From an uncultured Clostridia bacterium (GTDB lineage: Bacteria; Bacillota; Clostridia; TANB77; CAG-508), in contig CALXFE010000001.1 of the NCBI GenBank assembly GCA_944387545.1, positions 62,001 to 126,000 of the forward strand: a stretch of DNA of 64,000 bases, in the 5' to 3' direction. Shown one piece after another: positions 16,469 to 25,933 of this stretch (its first letter is position 1; each line of letters starts with the position of its first letter). Position numbers and translations under genes: made by a program. Under the pieces are notes generated by a model, which was not told the DNA's origin, searched no databases, and saw only the letters and a list, made by a program, of their open reading frames with translations.

Positions 16469-18721
16469 TTAACTCATATTATTTGGATTTATATCAATTG
16501 CAATTCTTGTATCTTTTATATTTTGCTTATATATATTTTTTAAACACGCATTTAGAACAGCATTTGCCTCTTCTGTCATATTTCCTTTTATAATCATTCT
16601 CCATCTATAGCGATTTTGAATTTTATCAATTGGACAAGGCATTGGTTTGAAGGTTTTAAATTCTTCCTTATTTAATCTTTGTTCTAAATATTGATATATT
16701 GTATTTGCTATATTTTTTATTTCTGCTTCATGATAACTATTAAATCCAATTACTATTATATCGCAAAATGGTGGATATTTCAACTGTTTTCTAAGTGCAA
16801 TCTCTGTTTCATAAAACATATTATAATCCTGTTTTTGTGCACAAATAATGCTAAAATTGTCTGGATTATATGTTTGAATGACCACTTTTCCTGGTAAATT
16901 TTCCCTACCAGCCCTTCCTGCTACTTGTGTTAAGATTTGGAAAGTTCTTTCATTTGCTCGATAATCATCAATATTCAAAGAACTATCTGCTGCAATAACT
17001 CCAACTAAAGTAACATTTGGAAAATGATGACCTTTGACAACCATTTGTGTTCCAATTAATATATCTATATTCTCATTTTTAAATGTATTTAAAATTTCCT
17101 CATGTGAATTCTTTTTTGTAACGGTATCTATATCCATTCTAATGGTTGATGCATTGGGAAATTGTTTGTGGATTTCTTGTTCTAGTTTTTGTGTTCCTGT
17201 CCCAAAATATCGTATTTTATCACTATGACATTCTGGACAAGTTGTTACTATTTTTTCTTCATGTCCACAATAATGGCATTTTAATTTTCTTTCATAACTG
17301 TGATAGGTCATACTAATATTGCAGTTTGGACATTTTACAGTATACCCACAATTTCTACACATAATAAAGGTTGAATATCCTCTTCTATTTAAAAACAAAA
17401 TGGTTTGTCTTTTTTGTTTTAAGTTTTCCTCTATGCTATTATATAATTCCATACTAAGCATCGACCTGTTGCCATTTGCCAATTCTTGTTTTAAGTCAAT
17501 AATTTCTACTTTTGGAAGTGAAGATTGATTGGCTCTTTTGGTTAAGGTTAATAATTGGATTTTGGTATTCCCATTTTCATCTTTATTTGTGGCATTATAA
17601 AATGTTTGGATATCTGGTGTTGCACTCCCCAATACCAATGGTGCTTGATTTTCTCTTGCTATGATTTTTGCTATTTCTTTTGCATGATATCTCGGATTCG
17701 TCTCTGATTTATAGGAACTGTCATGTTCTTCGTCAATGATAATAATACCAATATTTTCGATTGGCGCAAATATGGCAGACCTTGCACCTATAACAATTCT
17801 AGCTTTTTTTTCTCGAATCCTTTCCCACTCATCATGTCTTTCTCCAATTGATAATTTACTATGTAATATAGCAATATCTTCTTTTCCAAATCGAGAAATG
17901 AATCTGTCTAACATCTGTGGTGTTAAAGATATTTCTGGAACTAAGACTATTGCATTATCTCCTTTATTTAGCACTTTTTCAATCAGTTGTAAATACACTT
18001 CTGTTTTTCCAGAACCTGTTACACCATATAGCAAAAATTGCTTATATTCTTTATTATCGATTGCTTCTTCAACACATTTATAAGCATTTTCTTGTTCTTC
18101 TGTTAGGTTTAGCTTATCTGTTTTTTCACACTCTCTTCTTAGCAATGGATTTCTTTCTACCTTTTTTTCTACAATTTCTAAATAGCCATTTTTTACTAAT
18201 GTATTTACAATTGCCCTTGAACAATCTGTAAACATTTCTATTTCTGGAACTGTTGCACCTTCATTATCTTTTATAAAGTTTAAAATCTTTTTATGTTTTT
18301 CTGATTTTATTTTACCAGTTTCTATTTCAAATTCAATTTCTTCTATATCTTTTTTTAAATACACACAATTAATGGTTTTATCTTGTATTCGTTTTTCTTT
18401 ATTTTTGTTTCTTGTTCCTGGTGTTAGCATTAATTTTATACAATCTGATACATTGCAAAAATATCGTTTTGCCATCCATTTGGCTAAAGCAATTTGTTTA
18501 TTGCTCAAATTTTCTTCTAATTTTGCAATATCTTTTACTTCAAAGTCGGATTTTTCTTTGATTCCTACAACAAATGCTTCTGTTAATTTTCCGCCATTGC
18601 CAAAGGGAACTAATACTTTGCTTCCTACGAGTATTAGTTCTTCTAATTCTTTTGGTATGTTATAGTCAAAGGTTCTATTTAGTTTTTTTGCGCCTCTATT
18701 TATGATTACTTCTGCTACCAT
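16469..18721 (-). CDS. priA: Primosomal helicase PriA
   Basis: The 750-residue protein restarts stalled replication forks. It shows the Walker A GVTGSGKTEVYLQL, the DEEH box (IIIIDEEHDSSYK), and the zinc-binding cluster CRNCGYTVKCPNC with later CHYCGHEE and CPECH. The helicase motif VAGRAGRENLPG is also present. The N-terminal 3'BD domain starts at MVAEVIINRGAKKLNRTFDY. It is the first gene of the priA-def-fmt operon. Confidence 0.97.
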   Translation of the reverse strand: MVAEVIINRGAKKLNRTFDYNIPKELEELILVGSKVLVPFGNGGKLTEAFVVGIKEKSDFEVKDIAKLEENLSNKQIALAKWMAKRYFCNVSDCIKLMLTPGTRNKNKEKRIQDKTINCVYLKKDIEEIEFEIETGKIKSEKHKKILNFIKDNEGATVPEIEMFTDCSRAIVNTLVKNGYLEIVEKKVERNPLLRRECEKTDKLNLTEEQENAYKCVEEAIDNKEYKQFLLYGVTGSGKTEVYLQLIEKVLNKGDNAIVLVPEISLTPQMLDRFISRFGKEDIAILHSKLSIGERHDEWERIREKKARIVIGARSAIFAPIENIGIIIIDEEHDSSYKSETNPRYHAKEIAKIIARENQAPLVLGSATPDIQTFYNATNKDENGNTKIQLLTLTKRANQSSLPKVEIIDLKQELANGNRSMLSMELYNSIEENLKQKRQTILFLNRRGYSTFIMCRNCGYTVKCPNCNISMTYHSYERKLKCHYCGHEEKIVTTCPECHSDKIRYFGTGTQKLEQEIHKQFPNASTIRMDIDTVTKKNSHEEILNTFKNENIDILIGTQMVVKGHHFPNVTLVGVIAADSSLNIDDYRANERTFQILTQVAGRAGRENLPGKVVIQTYNPDNFSIICAQKQDYNMFYETEIALRKQLKYPPFCDIIVIGFNSYHEAEIKNIANTIYQYLEQRLNKEEFKTFKPMPCPIDKIQNRYRWRMIIKGNMTEEANAVLNACLKNIYKQNIKDTRIAIDINPNNMS

Positions 18722-18864
18722 TTTCTCTCCTTTTTACTTTTTCATGTTTAGTATATCAAATTTTTTTTTATTTGACTAGTAATTCCCTTATAATCTTACT
18801 TTATCTTTACTACCAAAAATTTAGAATCATAACCACACGTAAAGCGCGGGAGTTCATTATCCAA

Positions 18865-18901
18865 AAAAGTAAATCTCATTTTATAATTGAGATTTACTTT
18901 T
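18865..18901. terminator. Bidirectional hairpin terminator
   Basis: AAAAGTAAATCTCA (18865-18878) pairs with TGAGATTTACTTTT (18888-18901). It follows the membrane glycosyltransferase-like gene on the minus strand. The rest of the 184-base gap up to priA shows no gene. Confidence 0.8.
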
Positions 18902-18905
18902 CTTT

Positions 18906-20270
18906 TTATTCTTCTTTTATTGTATTCTTTTTCTCAATGACAAATACATTTCTAATACATATTAATATTCCACATAAGAATATCAACATATGTCTATAAA
19001 CAAATACATGATGTAAAATCGTGTGGTTGGCAAGTGCTATATACCATACAAATGGCATTAAAGATATCATTAAAAATGGTATATTTTCTTTTATGCATTC
19101 TGCTCTATTCTTTAGTTTAACTTTTATTTGATTTATTTTTACTATCCTTACTTGTAGCAATATTATATAAAAGATAAGCACATTTTGTATATTGCTAATT
19201 AGAAAGACACCTAATTCTGTTAAGACTTGCAAATCACTACTTGGATTATATCTTTCTGTTCGATAAAGTATCTGCTGTATTGCCGTTTTTATTAAATCTC
19301 CATGATATAAAAAATCATATATCATCCATTTACTTGCCCACATTAATGCATATCCAAGAAACCATATGATTGTCGCCTTTACTATGATTTTTACATATTT
19401 TTTGCAATCATGTTCCTTTTTTTGTTTATCTGATATATAAATAAATAATGGCATCGCTAAAGTGATTAAGGGAACTGTTAAATAATCTACAAAATTTGTT
19501 ATTATTGCAATTATAAAAAAATACATATATATATTCTTAATTTTATCTATTCTTTTTAAAAGAATGATACTAGATATCATCATTACCAAAAACACTGGAC
19601 TACTTTCTAATGAATAAGATACAAAAAAGTAACCTTGCGTAATTAATGCATACCCAAATATAACGGCTATCATAATTCCTAATTTATTTTTCAATAAATA
19701 CATCAAATATATAAATACTAGGATAAAAATGATTAATAACAATATCCTGATCCCCATAATATCCAAAAATACCAAAAGCACTCTATAGACTGGCATATAC
19801 CCATGCCAATATCTAGCATAAATAATGGATGTATCTATTTTTCCATTCATAAATTCATTTAACTCTCCGACTGGATCATAATCATCTGCACTATTTAATT
19901 TCATCTCTCCATTTTCATCTGTATTGACAGAAGCTAATTCTCCCAATGTGTCTGGTAATGTTTTTTTAGTTATTTCAGGATTATAGTTTTTTCTCATAGT
20001 CATATAGGAATATATTGGTTTTGTATTATCGATTGAATATGCTTCATTTATAATGATTGCATCTGTATAATTGTTATTACGTATTGATAGAAATTTTGAT
20101 AGTTCATATGAATTTCCTTCTTGTAAAAGAATTTCTGAAGAGCGCTTTACATTCTTTTCTATTGTACTAGATGGAAATAAAGAAATTATATATAGAGCGA
20201 AATTAAAAATAATAAATAATATAATAAATACCACTATATATTTTGCAATTTTTTCAAAAAATCTTTTCAT
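18906..20270 (-). CDS. Multi-pass membrane protein, GT-C-glycosyltransferase-like
   Basis: The 454-residue protein has an N-terminal anchor (YIVVFIILFIIFNFALYII), a 110-residue extracellular loop (NTKPIYSYMTMRKNY, YARYWHGYMPVYRVLL), then about eight membrane helices with short loops. The topology and aromatic-rich loops resemble GT-C polyprenyl-phosphate-sugar transferases, but no catalytic motif is certain. It lies 7 bases downstream of a polyprenyl-type GT2 gene, whose lipid-linked sugar it could use for decorating wall polymers or proteins. Family assignment is inference. Confidence 0.7.
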   Translation of the reverse strand: MKRFFEKIAKYIVVFIILFIIFNFALYIISLFPSSTIEKNVKRSSEILLQEGNSYELSKFLSIRNNNYTDAIIINEAYSIDNTKPIYSYMTMRKNYNPEITKKTLPDTLGELASVNTDENGEMKLNSADDYDPVGELNEFMNGKIDTSIIYARYWHGYMPVYRVLLVFLDIMGIRILLLIIFILVFIYLMYLLKNKLGIMIAVIFGYALITQGYFFVSYSLESSPVFLVMMISSIILLKRIDKIKNIYMYFFIIAIITNFVDYLTVPLITLAMPLFIYISDKQKKEHDCKKYVKIIVKATIIWFLGYALMWASKWMIYDFLYHGDLIKTAIQQILYRTERYNPSSDLQVLTELGVFLISNIQNVLIFYIILLQVRIVKINQIKVKLKNRAECIKENIPFLMISLMPFVWYIALANHTILHHVFVYRHMLIFLCGILICIRNVFVIEKKNTIKEE

Positions 20271-20276
20271 AATATT

Positions 20277-20987
20277 CTATTCCTTTATTCTATATTTATT
20301 TTTATGTATTGCAAGATTACTAATTAATATGATATGTCTAAATCCATCTCTTATTTCTCTCAAATGTGATTTCTTACCTCTTAAATCTTTTCTTAATTTT
20401 GTTGGAACTTCTAATATTTTTAAATCATTAATTTTTGCTTTTATAATCATTTCAGATGCATATTCCATACCACCTTGCATTAAATTTAAGTTTTGAATGC
20501 TTTTCTTATTATAGGCTCTTAAACCACAATGATAATCTTTAACTGGTGTATGAAAAAAGAAATTGGCAAATCCGGATAAAAACCTTCCTCCTATTTTATG
20601 TGATATCGTCATTGCTCCTTTTTCTATTCCACCTTTAAATCGATTTCCTACTACTAAATTATATCCTTTTTTTAATCCTTCTATAAATTCATCTAAATGA
20701 CTAAAATCATAACTTCCATCAGAATCTCCCATAATGCAATATGTTCCATTTGCATGATTCATTCCATTAATTAATGTGTTTCCATATCCCTTCTTTTCAG
20801 ATATGACTACTCTAATTTGATTATCTTCTGCTATTTTTCTACTATTGTCTGTACTATTATTGTCAGCTAATACTATTTCTGCATTCAGATTGTTTTTTTC
20901 TATATATTCCTTTATTTCATTGATACAATACTGCAATGTTTTTTCTTCATTTAAGCATGGCAATATAAAAGTAAATTCCTTGTTCAT
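20277..20987 (-). CDS. Family 2 glycosyltransferase (dolichyl/undecaprenyl-phosphate sugar type)
   Basis: The 236-residue GT-A protein begins FTFILPCLNEEKTLQYCINE, with the nucleotide-sugar motif VLADNNSTDNS and the metal-binding IMGDSDGSYDFSHLDEF. A later VKDYHCGLRAYNK is also typical of DPM1-like enzymes. It lacks C-terminal membrane helices. The ATG at 20987 has AGGGGG upstream; an in-frame extension to 21104 does not match the family. It probably loads a sugar on a polyprenyl carrier for the adjacent membrane protein. Confidence 0.88.
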   Translation of the reverse strand: MNKEFTFILPCLNEEKTLQYCINEIKEYIEKNNLNAEIVLADNNSTDNSRKIAEDNQIRVVISEKKGYGNTLINGMNHANGTYCIMGDSDGSYDFSHLDEFIEGLKKGYNLVVGNRFKGGIEKGAMTISHKIGGRFLSGFANFFFHTPVKDYHCGLRAYNKKSIQNLNLMQGGMEYASEMIIKAKINDLKILEVPTKLRKDLRGKKSHLREIRDGFRHIILISNLAIHKNKYRIKE

Positions 20988-21057
20988 ATATTTCCCCCTA
21001 TATTTTTTCATTTTATTTATATCATACGACCCTTTTTTTATCAACTCATATTTTTCT

Positions 21058-21098
21058 AAAAAAAACGAATACTGATATTTATTGATATCAATATTCGT
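21058..21098 (-). terminator. clpX terminator
   Basis: ACGAATACTGATAT (21065-21078) pairs with ATATCAATATTCGT (21085-21098), followed by eight T on the minus strand, directly after the clpX stop. Confidence 0.85.
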
Positions 21099-21106
21099 CT
21101 TCATAT

Positions 21107-22438
21107 TTATGCCGTTTCTTTTTCTTCACTTTCTGGCACCTGTCTTTTTTTCTTTTTATTTTTTTGTTGTTTATTGTTATTTACAACAATATCTGGTGCT
21201 TCATTATCTAATATTGTTTTCTTTGTAATAATACATTTTTCAATATTTGGATTTGATGGTATATCAAACATGATATCTCTCATTCTTTCCTCAATAATTG
21301 AACGTAATCCTCTTGCTCCTGTTTTTCTTTCAATTGCTTTGTCGACAATAGCACCTAGTGCTTCTTCTTCAAATACTAATTCTACACCATCTAATTCAAA
21401 TAACTTTTGATATTGCTTAATTAATGAATTTTTAGGTTCTTTTAATATTTGTATTAGAGCATTTTTATCTAATTCTTGCAATGTTGCTACAATTGGTAAT
21501 CTTCCTATAAATTCTGGAATCAAACCATATTTTAATAAATCTTGTGGTAATAGTTCTTTAAATACTTCATATTTACTAATATCTTTTGTACTTTCTATTT
21601 TAGAACCAAATCCAATTGATTTTTTACCTGTTCTATCTTTTATGATATTCTCTAATCCCTCAAATGCACCACCACAGATAATTAATATATTTTCTGTATT
21701 GATTTGAATTAGTTCTTGATTTGGGTGTTTTCTTCCTCCTTGTGGTGGTACAGATGCAATCGTTCCTTCGATAATTTTTAGCAAGGCTTGTTGTACACCT
21801 TCCCCACTAACATCTCTAGTGATAGATGGATTTTCTGATTTTCTTGTTATCTTATCAATTTCATCTATATAGATAATTCCCTTTTCTGCTTTTTGTACAT
21901 CACCATCTGCTGCTTGAATTAATTTTAATAAGATATTTTCAACATCTTCTCCAACATATCCAGCTTCCGTAAGTGTTGTTGCATCTGCAATTGCAAATGG
22001 TACATCTAATATTCTTGCAAGTGTTCTTGCCAGTAATGTTTTTCCACAACCAGTTGGTCCTAATAATAAAATATTACTTTTTTGAATTTCAACATCATCA
22101 CCTTTGCTAGCATTTTCTTCATGCGCAATTCTTTTATAATGGTTATATACTGCAACAGATAATGTTTTTTTCGCATCTTCTTGCCCAATAACATAATCAT
22201 CTAATACTTTTTTGATTTCTCTTGGGCTTGGAATATCATGTAATTCATTTAAAGTATATCCTGCTTTATCGTCATCATATAATTCTGCTTCTATAATGCT
22301 ATTGCAAAGGTCTATACATTCATCACAAATATATACACCTGGACCTGCCACGATTTTTCTAACATTTTCTTGTGCCTTACCACAAAATGAACATCTTACA
22401 CTTTTTGGTACATCATTTTTTGCCATTTCCTTTTCCAT
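21107..22438 (-). CDS. clpX: ATP-dependent protease ATPase subunit ClpX
   Basis: The 443-residue AAA+ unfoldase has the N-terminal zinc domain (CSFCGK and CDECIDLC), Walker [17 protein letters not shown], Walker [11 protein letters not shown], and the pore/IGF region that includes [11 protein letters not shown]. It delivers substrates to ClpP, which is encoded just upstream. AGGAGG is very close to the first ATG; a second ATG four codons later is possible. The C-terminus is Lys/Glu-rich. Confidence 0.97.
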   Translation of the reverse strand: MEKEMAKNDVPKSVRCSFCGKAQENVRKIVAGPGVYICDECIDLCNSIIEAELYDDDKAGYTLNELHDIPSPREIKKVLDDYVIGQEDAKKTLSVAVYNHYKRIAHEENASKGDDVEIQKSNILLLGPTGCGKTLLARTLARILDVPFAIADATTLTEAGYVGEDVENILLKLIQAADGDVQKAEKGIIYIDEIDKITRKSENPSITRDVSGEGVQQALLKIIEGTIASVPPQGGRKHPNQELIQINTENILIICGGAFEGLENIIKDRTGKKSIGFGSKIESTKDISKYEVFKELLPQDLLKYGLIPEFIGRLPIVATLQELDKNALIQILKEPKNSLIKQYQKLFELDGVELVFEEEALGAIVDKAIERKTGARGLRSIIEERMRDIMFDIPSNPNIEKCIITKKTILDNEAPDIVVNNNKQQKNKKKKRQVPESEEKETA

Positions 22439-22544
22439 TCCCTCCTAAAGTCTTTTTTTTAGTAGACCTTAATTTTAAAATCTCTTATATTATATTAATT
22501 TTTATAATTATTATACACTTGTTCTTTTAATATTTAAAAAGATT

Positions 22545-23150
22545 CTATTTTCTTTTATCCATAATTCCATCAATTAATCCATATTTTAATGCTTCTTCTG
22601 CTGTCATGTAATTATCTCTTTCTGTATCTTTTTGAATTTGTTCAACTGTTTGTCCTGTTCTTTCACTTAAGAATTTATTTAATTTTTCTCTTGTTTTTAC
22701 TAAATGATCTGCATGGATTTTGATTTCTGTTGCTTGACCTGAAAGTCCGCCACCACCGATTAATGGTTGGTGGATTAAGATTTCTGCATTTGGTGTTGCA
22801 AATCTTTTTCCTTTTTCTCCAGCTGCTAATAAAGCTGCTCCCATACTAGCTGCCATTCCTATACAGATGGTTGATACTGGGCATTTTATATAATTCATAG
22901 TATCAATAATTCCCATTCCATCTGTAATAGAACCACCTGGTGAATTAATATAAAGGTTTATATCTTTATCTGGATCTTCTGATTCTAAGAATAATAATTG
23001 CGCAATAATTAAACTTGATGTTGTTGGATTAACATCTTCTCCTAAAAATATGATTCTATCTTTTAATAGTCTTGAGAAAATATCATATGATCTTTCTCCT
23101 TTACTTGTTTGTTCTATAACATATGGTACTAAACTATTTTTTTCTAACAT
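22545..23150 (-). CDS. clpP: ATP-dependent Clp protease proteolytic subunit
   Basis: The 201-residue serine protease has the catalytic Ser in [20 protein letters not shown], His in [20 protein letters not shown], and Asp near [19 protein letters not shown] precedes the ATG. It lies between tig and clpX, the standard order tig-clpP-clpX. It has its own promoter and an inverted repeat that may be an operator. Confidence 0.98.
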   Translation of the reverse strand: MLEKNSLVPYVIEQTSKGERSYDIFSRLLKDRIIFLGEDVNPTTSSLIIAQLLFLESEDPDKDINLYINSPGGSITDGMGIIDTMNYIKCPVSTICIGMAASMGAALLAAGEKGKRFATPNAEILIHQPLIGGGGLSGQATEIKIHADHLVKTREKLNKFLSERTGQTVEQIQKDTERDNYMTAEEALKYGLIDGIMDKRK

Positions 23151-23179
23151 ATTAAATTCCTCCTTTAAAACCTTGTTTC

Positions 23180-23222
23180 TGACAATTATATTTACTATAT
23201 GCTACCTAATGATAATTGTCAA
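23180..23222 (-). promoter_or_regulatory. clpP promoter framed by an inverted repeat
   Basis: On the minus strand TTGACA (23217-23222), a 17-base spacer and TATAGT (23194-23199) form a sigma-A promoter. TGACAATTAT (23180-23189) and ATAATTGTCA (23212-23221) form a perfect 10-base inverted repeat that overlaps the -35 and lies just past the -10. It does not match the CtsR or CIRCE consensus. Confidence 0.65.
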
Positions 23223-23270
23223 AAAAGCTGGGGTTAAAATTTAACTATTACATTTAACACCCCAACCTTT
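23222..23270 (-). terminator. tig terminator
   Basis: On the minus strand GGTTGGGGTGTTAAA can fold onto ATTTTAACCCC with a one-base bulge, followed by GCTTTTTT. It ends tig and overlaps the clpP -35 element. Confidence 0.75.
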
Positions 23271-23284
23271 CCATATTTGTTGTT

Positions 23285-24571
23285 TTATTTTATTTTTGCA
23301 TTTTCTACTAAAAATTCAATTGCTTTTTCTGATTCTAATCCTTGTTTAATATAATTTCTTACATTTTCATTGTTTAAGAATTCTTCATCATTTTCTTTTC
23401 CATAATTTTTAGCCATTTCTTTCATTTTTTCATCTATATCGATGTCTGCTACCTCTATTTTTTCAGCTTTTATAACTGCTTCTAATGCTAAACGAGATTT
23501 AATTGCTTCAATTGCTTGAGGTTCATATTCTTTTTGCATCTCTTCTTTTGTTTTTCCCATCATTTGAAGATATTGGTCTAATTTTAGTCCTTGATATGCT
23601 AATCTTTGTTCCATATCTTTTAACATATTTTCTGTTTCTGTTTCAATCATTCCTGATGGAATATCTACTTTAACATTTTCACATACTGCTTTTATAACAG
23701 CATCTTGTGTTTCATATTTTGCTCTTTCATCATTTTGTTTTTGTTGTTTTTCTTTAATGCTTTCTTTTAATTCTGCAATAGTATCAAATTCACTTACATC
23801 TTTAGCAAATTCGTCATCTAATGTTGGTAATTCTTTTTTCTTAATTTCATTTACTTTTACTTTAAATGTGGCATCTTTTCCAGCTAAGTCTTTTGAGAAG
23901 TATTCCTCTGGGAATTTTACCTTTATATCTTTTTCTTCTCCAATTTTCATTCCAATGATTTGGTCTTCAAATCCTGGTATAAATGTGTTACTTCCAATTT
24001 CTAAATCATGATTTTCTGCTTTTCCACCTTCAAAAGCAACGTCATCTACAAATCCTTCAAAATTAATATTGGCAATATCTCCTTTTTCTACTGGTCTGTC
24101 TTCTACAGATATTAATCTTGAATTATGTTCTTGCATATGTCCTAATTCATGTTCTACATCTTCGTCTGTTACTTTGTATTCTATTTTTTTGATTTCTACA
24201 CCTTTATATTTTCCAAGTTCTGCTTCTGGTTTTGTTTGGAATACAGCTGTAAAAATTAAGTCTTGTCCTTTTCCAATTTGTGTTACATCTATATCAGGTC
24301 TACTAACAACTTCTAATTTATTTTCTTCTACTGCTTTTTCTAGTTCTTCTGGTACAACTTCATTAAAAGCATCCTCATAAAATATTTCTTTTCCATAATA
24401 TTTTTCAACAATATTCATAGGTGCTTTTCCTTTTCTGAAACCTGGTATATTAAAATATTTTGCACTTTTAAAATATACTTTTTTAATCGCTTCATCAAAT
24501 TTAGCAGCTTCTATTGTTACATTTAATTTTACTTCATTTGCATTTTTTGTTTTTTCTACTTTACATTCCAT
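23285..24571 (-). CDS. tig: Trigger factor (ribosome-bound chaperone)
   Basis: The 428-residue protein has the ribosome-binding signature FNIPGFRKGKAPMNIVEKYY near residue 40-60. A central FKBP-type isomerase domain follows (VEKGDIANINFEGFVDDVAF, FIPGFEDQIIGMKIGE), then the long helical substrate cradle. It folds nascent chains. It precedes clpP-clpX in the same direction but has its own terminator. Confidence 0.97.
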   Translation of the reverse strand: MECKVEKTKNANEVKLNVTIEAAKFDEAIKKVYFKSAKYFNIPGFRKGKAPMNIVEKYYGKEIFYEDAFNEVVPEELEKAVEENKLEVVSRPDIDVTQIGKGQDLIFTAVFQTKPEAELGKYKGVEIKKIEYKVTDEDVEHELGHMQEHNSRLISVEDRPVEKGDIANINFEGFVDDVAFEGGKAENHDLEIGSNTFIPGFEDQIIGMKIGEEKDIKVKFPEEYFSKDLAGKDATFKVKVNEIKKKELPTLDDEFAKDVSEFDTIAELKESIKEKQQKQNDERAKYETQDAVIKAVCENVKVDIPSGMIETETENMLKDMEQRLAYQGLKLDQYLQMMGKTKEEMQKEYEPQAIEAIKSRLALEAVIKAEKIEVADIDIDEKMKEMAKNYGKENDEEFLNNENVRNYIKQGLESEKAIEFLVENAKIK

Positions 24572-24608
24572 TCTTATTCAATCCTTTCTTTAATCATATA
24601 GCTTAATT

Positions 24609-24636
24609 ATTATACCACATTTTTCCTATTTTGCAA
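24609..24636 (-). promoter_or_regulatory. tig promoter
   Basis: TTGCAA (24631-24636) and TATAAT (24609-24614) are separated by 16 bases on the minus strand, with an extended -10 TGGTATAAT. Confidence 0.6.
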
Positions 24637-24738
24637 GGATTTTTAAATATTTTTTGAAAAATACTTGTTTTTTTCATACTTTTGTGTTAAACTTGTTAAT
24701 AGTCAGTTTATTTTAAGAATTAGGAGGTGCAATTCAGA

Positions 24739-24936
24739 ATGGCTAAATGTGCAATATGTGACAAATCAGTTAATCATGGAAATAAACTTAGCATTACACG
24801 TTCTCACATCAGTAAAAGATCACCACGTACATGGAAACCAAATTTAAGAAGTGTTAAAGTTGTTGAAAATGGTGAAACAAAAAGAATGTATGTATGTGCT
24901 AAATGTTTAAGAGATGGAAAAGTAAAGAGAGCATAA
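24739..24936 (+). CDS. rpmB: Ribosomal protein bL28
   Basis: The 65-residue basic protein begins MAKCAICDKSVNHGNKLSIT, with C4/C7 and a later CAKCLRDGKVKRA, the zinc-binding four-Cys form of L28. TAGGAGGTGC lies 9 bases before the ATG. It is a single-gene transcript whose stop codon overlaps its terminator. Confidence 0.98.
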   Translation: MAKCAICDKSVNHGNKLSITRSHISKRSPRTWKPNLRSVKVVENGETKRMYVCAKCLRDGKVKRA

Positions 24937-24947
24937 GCTCTTTTTTT
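24928..24947 (+). terminator. rpmB terminator overlapping the stop codon
   Basis: AGAGC (24928-24932) pairs with GCTCT (24937-24941), followed by a run of T. Confidence 0.8.
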
Positions 24948-24999
24948 GATATTTGTAAATATTATTTTTGTAGTATCAGAACTATATCACAAGAAAAAT

Positions 25000-25024
25000 G
25001 ACCGCAATAACGCGGTCGTTTTTT
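25000..25024. terminator. Convergent terminator
   Basis: GACCGC (25000-25005) pairs with GCGGTC (25012-25017), followed by GTTTTTT. It ends the minus-strand gene at 25030 and backs up the rpmB terminator. Confidence 0.75.
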
Positions 25025-25029
25025 GTTAC

Positions 25030-25353
25030 TTAAAACCGAAAGATATCCTCTTCAGAACGGATAACGCCTTTCGGAATCTCTGTGGCATAGTCATATTGAT
25101 TCGGTGGCGTTGTGATTTCAAAATGCCGAGAGTTATATTTTTTTCCTGTTCTTTCATCTACAACAGGAACTGTATGTAAGTATCTTACAGTTGTTAGCTG
25201 ATTCTCGTTCTGATTGCTAAAGTAAAGGTAATCTGTCTTTTTAGAAAAGCCTTCTTTCCACAAAACATGATATGCTAATACCATATTTTGTGGAAATTCA
25301 GCATCGATTTTTACCCCTTTTTTAATCCGTTCCGAAATACCTTTTTCTTTCAT
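25030..25353 (-). CDS. Unrecognised 107-residue protein of atypical base composition
   Basis: The protein starts MKEKGISERIKKGVKIDAEF, continues LAYHVLWKEGFSKKTDYLYF and TVRYLHTVPVVDERTGKKYN, and ends VIRSEEDIFRF. No family is recognised; there is no membrane segment or Cys cluster. A strong AGGAGGAG lies before the ATG at 25353. The 100 bases 25031-25130 contain 43 G or C, against about 30 in neighbouring genes sampled the same way, so the gene is probably a recent arrival. It is a single-gene unit with its own hairpin terminator. Confidence 0.65.
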   Translation of the reverse strand: MKEKGISERIKKGVKIDAEFPQNMVLAYHVLWKEGFSKKTDYLYFSNQNENQLTTVRYLHTVPVVDERTGKKYNSRHFEITTPPNQYDYATEIPKGVIRSEEDIFRF

Positions 25354-25482
25354 AGTAACTCCTCCTGCTTTCTTTTGTATGACAAAATTTTCTGTCATCT
25401 TATTTATTATAACATGTTTTTTATACCTGCTCAAATTTTATGTTAATTTTTTTACTTTCTTCCCTATTTATTATACAAACTA

Positions 25483-25563
25483 TCAATTTTTATCTTTAAT
25501 TCCAAATATTAGTTTTACAAAACCCCTTAAAAATTTTGGAACCTTTTTAACTACTATTGTCAT
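25483..25563 (-). CDS. spoVM: Stage V sporulation protein SpoVM
   Basis: The 26-codon frame encodes MTIVVKKVPKFLRGFVKLIF then GIKDKN. It has the same length as Bacillus subtilis SpoVM and shares K7, P9, K10, F11, L12, G14, V16, G21 and K25 with it. SpoVM is an amphipathic helix that senses forespore membrane curvature and anchors SpoIVA for coat assembly. AAAAGGAGGG lies 8 bases before the ATG. It follows a 49-residue membrane gene by 21 bases. The match is read by eye, but length, the conserved Pro and ribosome site agree. Confidence 0.8.
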   Translation of the reverse strand: MTIVVKKVPKFLRGFVKLIFGIKDKN

Positions 25564-25584
25564 CTATGTATCCCTCCTTTTATA

Positions 25585-25734
25585 TTAGCATGCTAACCAC
25601 ATAAATCCAACGCATACTACTACTATACCTATGATAAATAACCACCCAGTTATAGGAAGTAATAAAACTAATAATATTCCTAATCCTAAACCTATCAGGC
25701 AAACCGCTAATGTTTTCCTAAATAACTTTATCAT
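25585..25734 (-). CDS. Small two-helix membrane protein upstream of spoVM
   Basis: The 49-residue protein starts MIKLFRKTLA and is otherwise almost entirely hydrophobic: VCLIGLGLGILLVLLLPITG then WLFIIGIVVVCVGFMWLAC. It would form a helical hairpin with a Pro-Ile-Thr-Gly turn. TGGAGG lies 7 bases before the ATG. It forms a two-gene unit with spoVM, so it may act in sporulation, but this is inference from position. The family is not recognised with certainty. Confidence 0.75.
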   Translation of the reverse strand: MIKLFRKTLAVCLIGLGLGILLVLLLPITGWLFIIGIVVVCVGFMWLAC

Positions 25735-25844
25735 GTTTATTACCTCCATTCTCTTTTGTATATTATATTCTATTGTTTTTTAGATGTTACATTTATGGTA
25801 ACTATTCTAAAAACACATCTTCTAGATACTTCGTTCTCGTTTAA

Positions 25845-25873
25845 TTGACTTTTTTGCACTTTTTCTTTACAAT
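25845..25873 (+). promoter_or_regulatory. nth promoter
   Basis: TTGACT (25845-25850), a 17-base spacer and TACAAT (25868-25873), 60 bases upstream of the nth start codon. Confidence 0.7.
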
Positions 25874-25933
25874 ATAGTTATAAGTTATGAAAATAAAATG
25901 TTATAAAATATAATCATAAGAAAGGATTTATAT

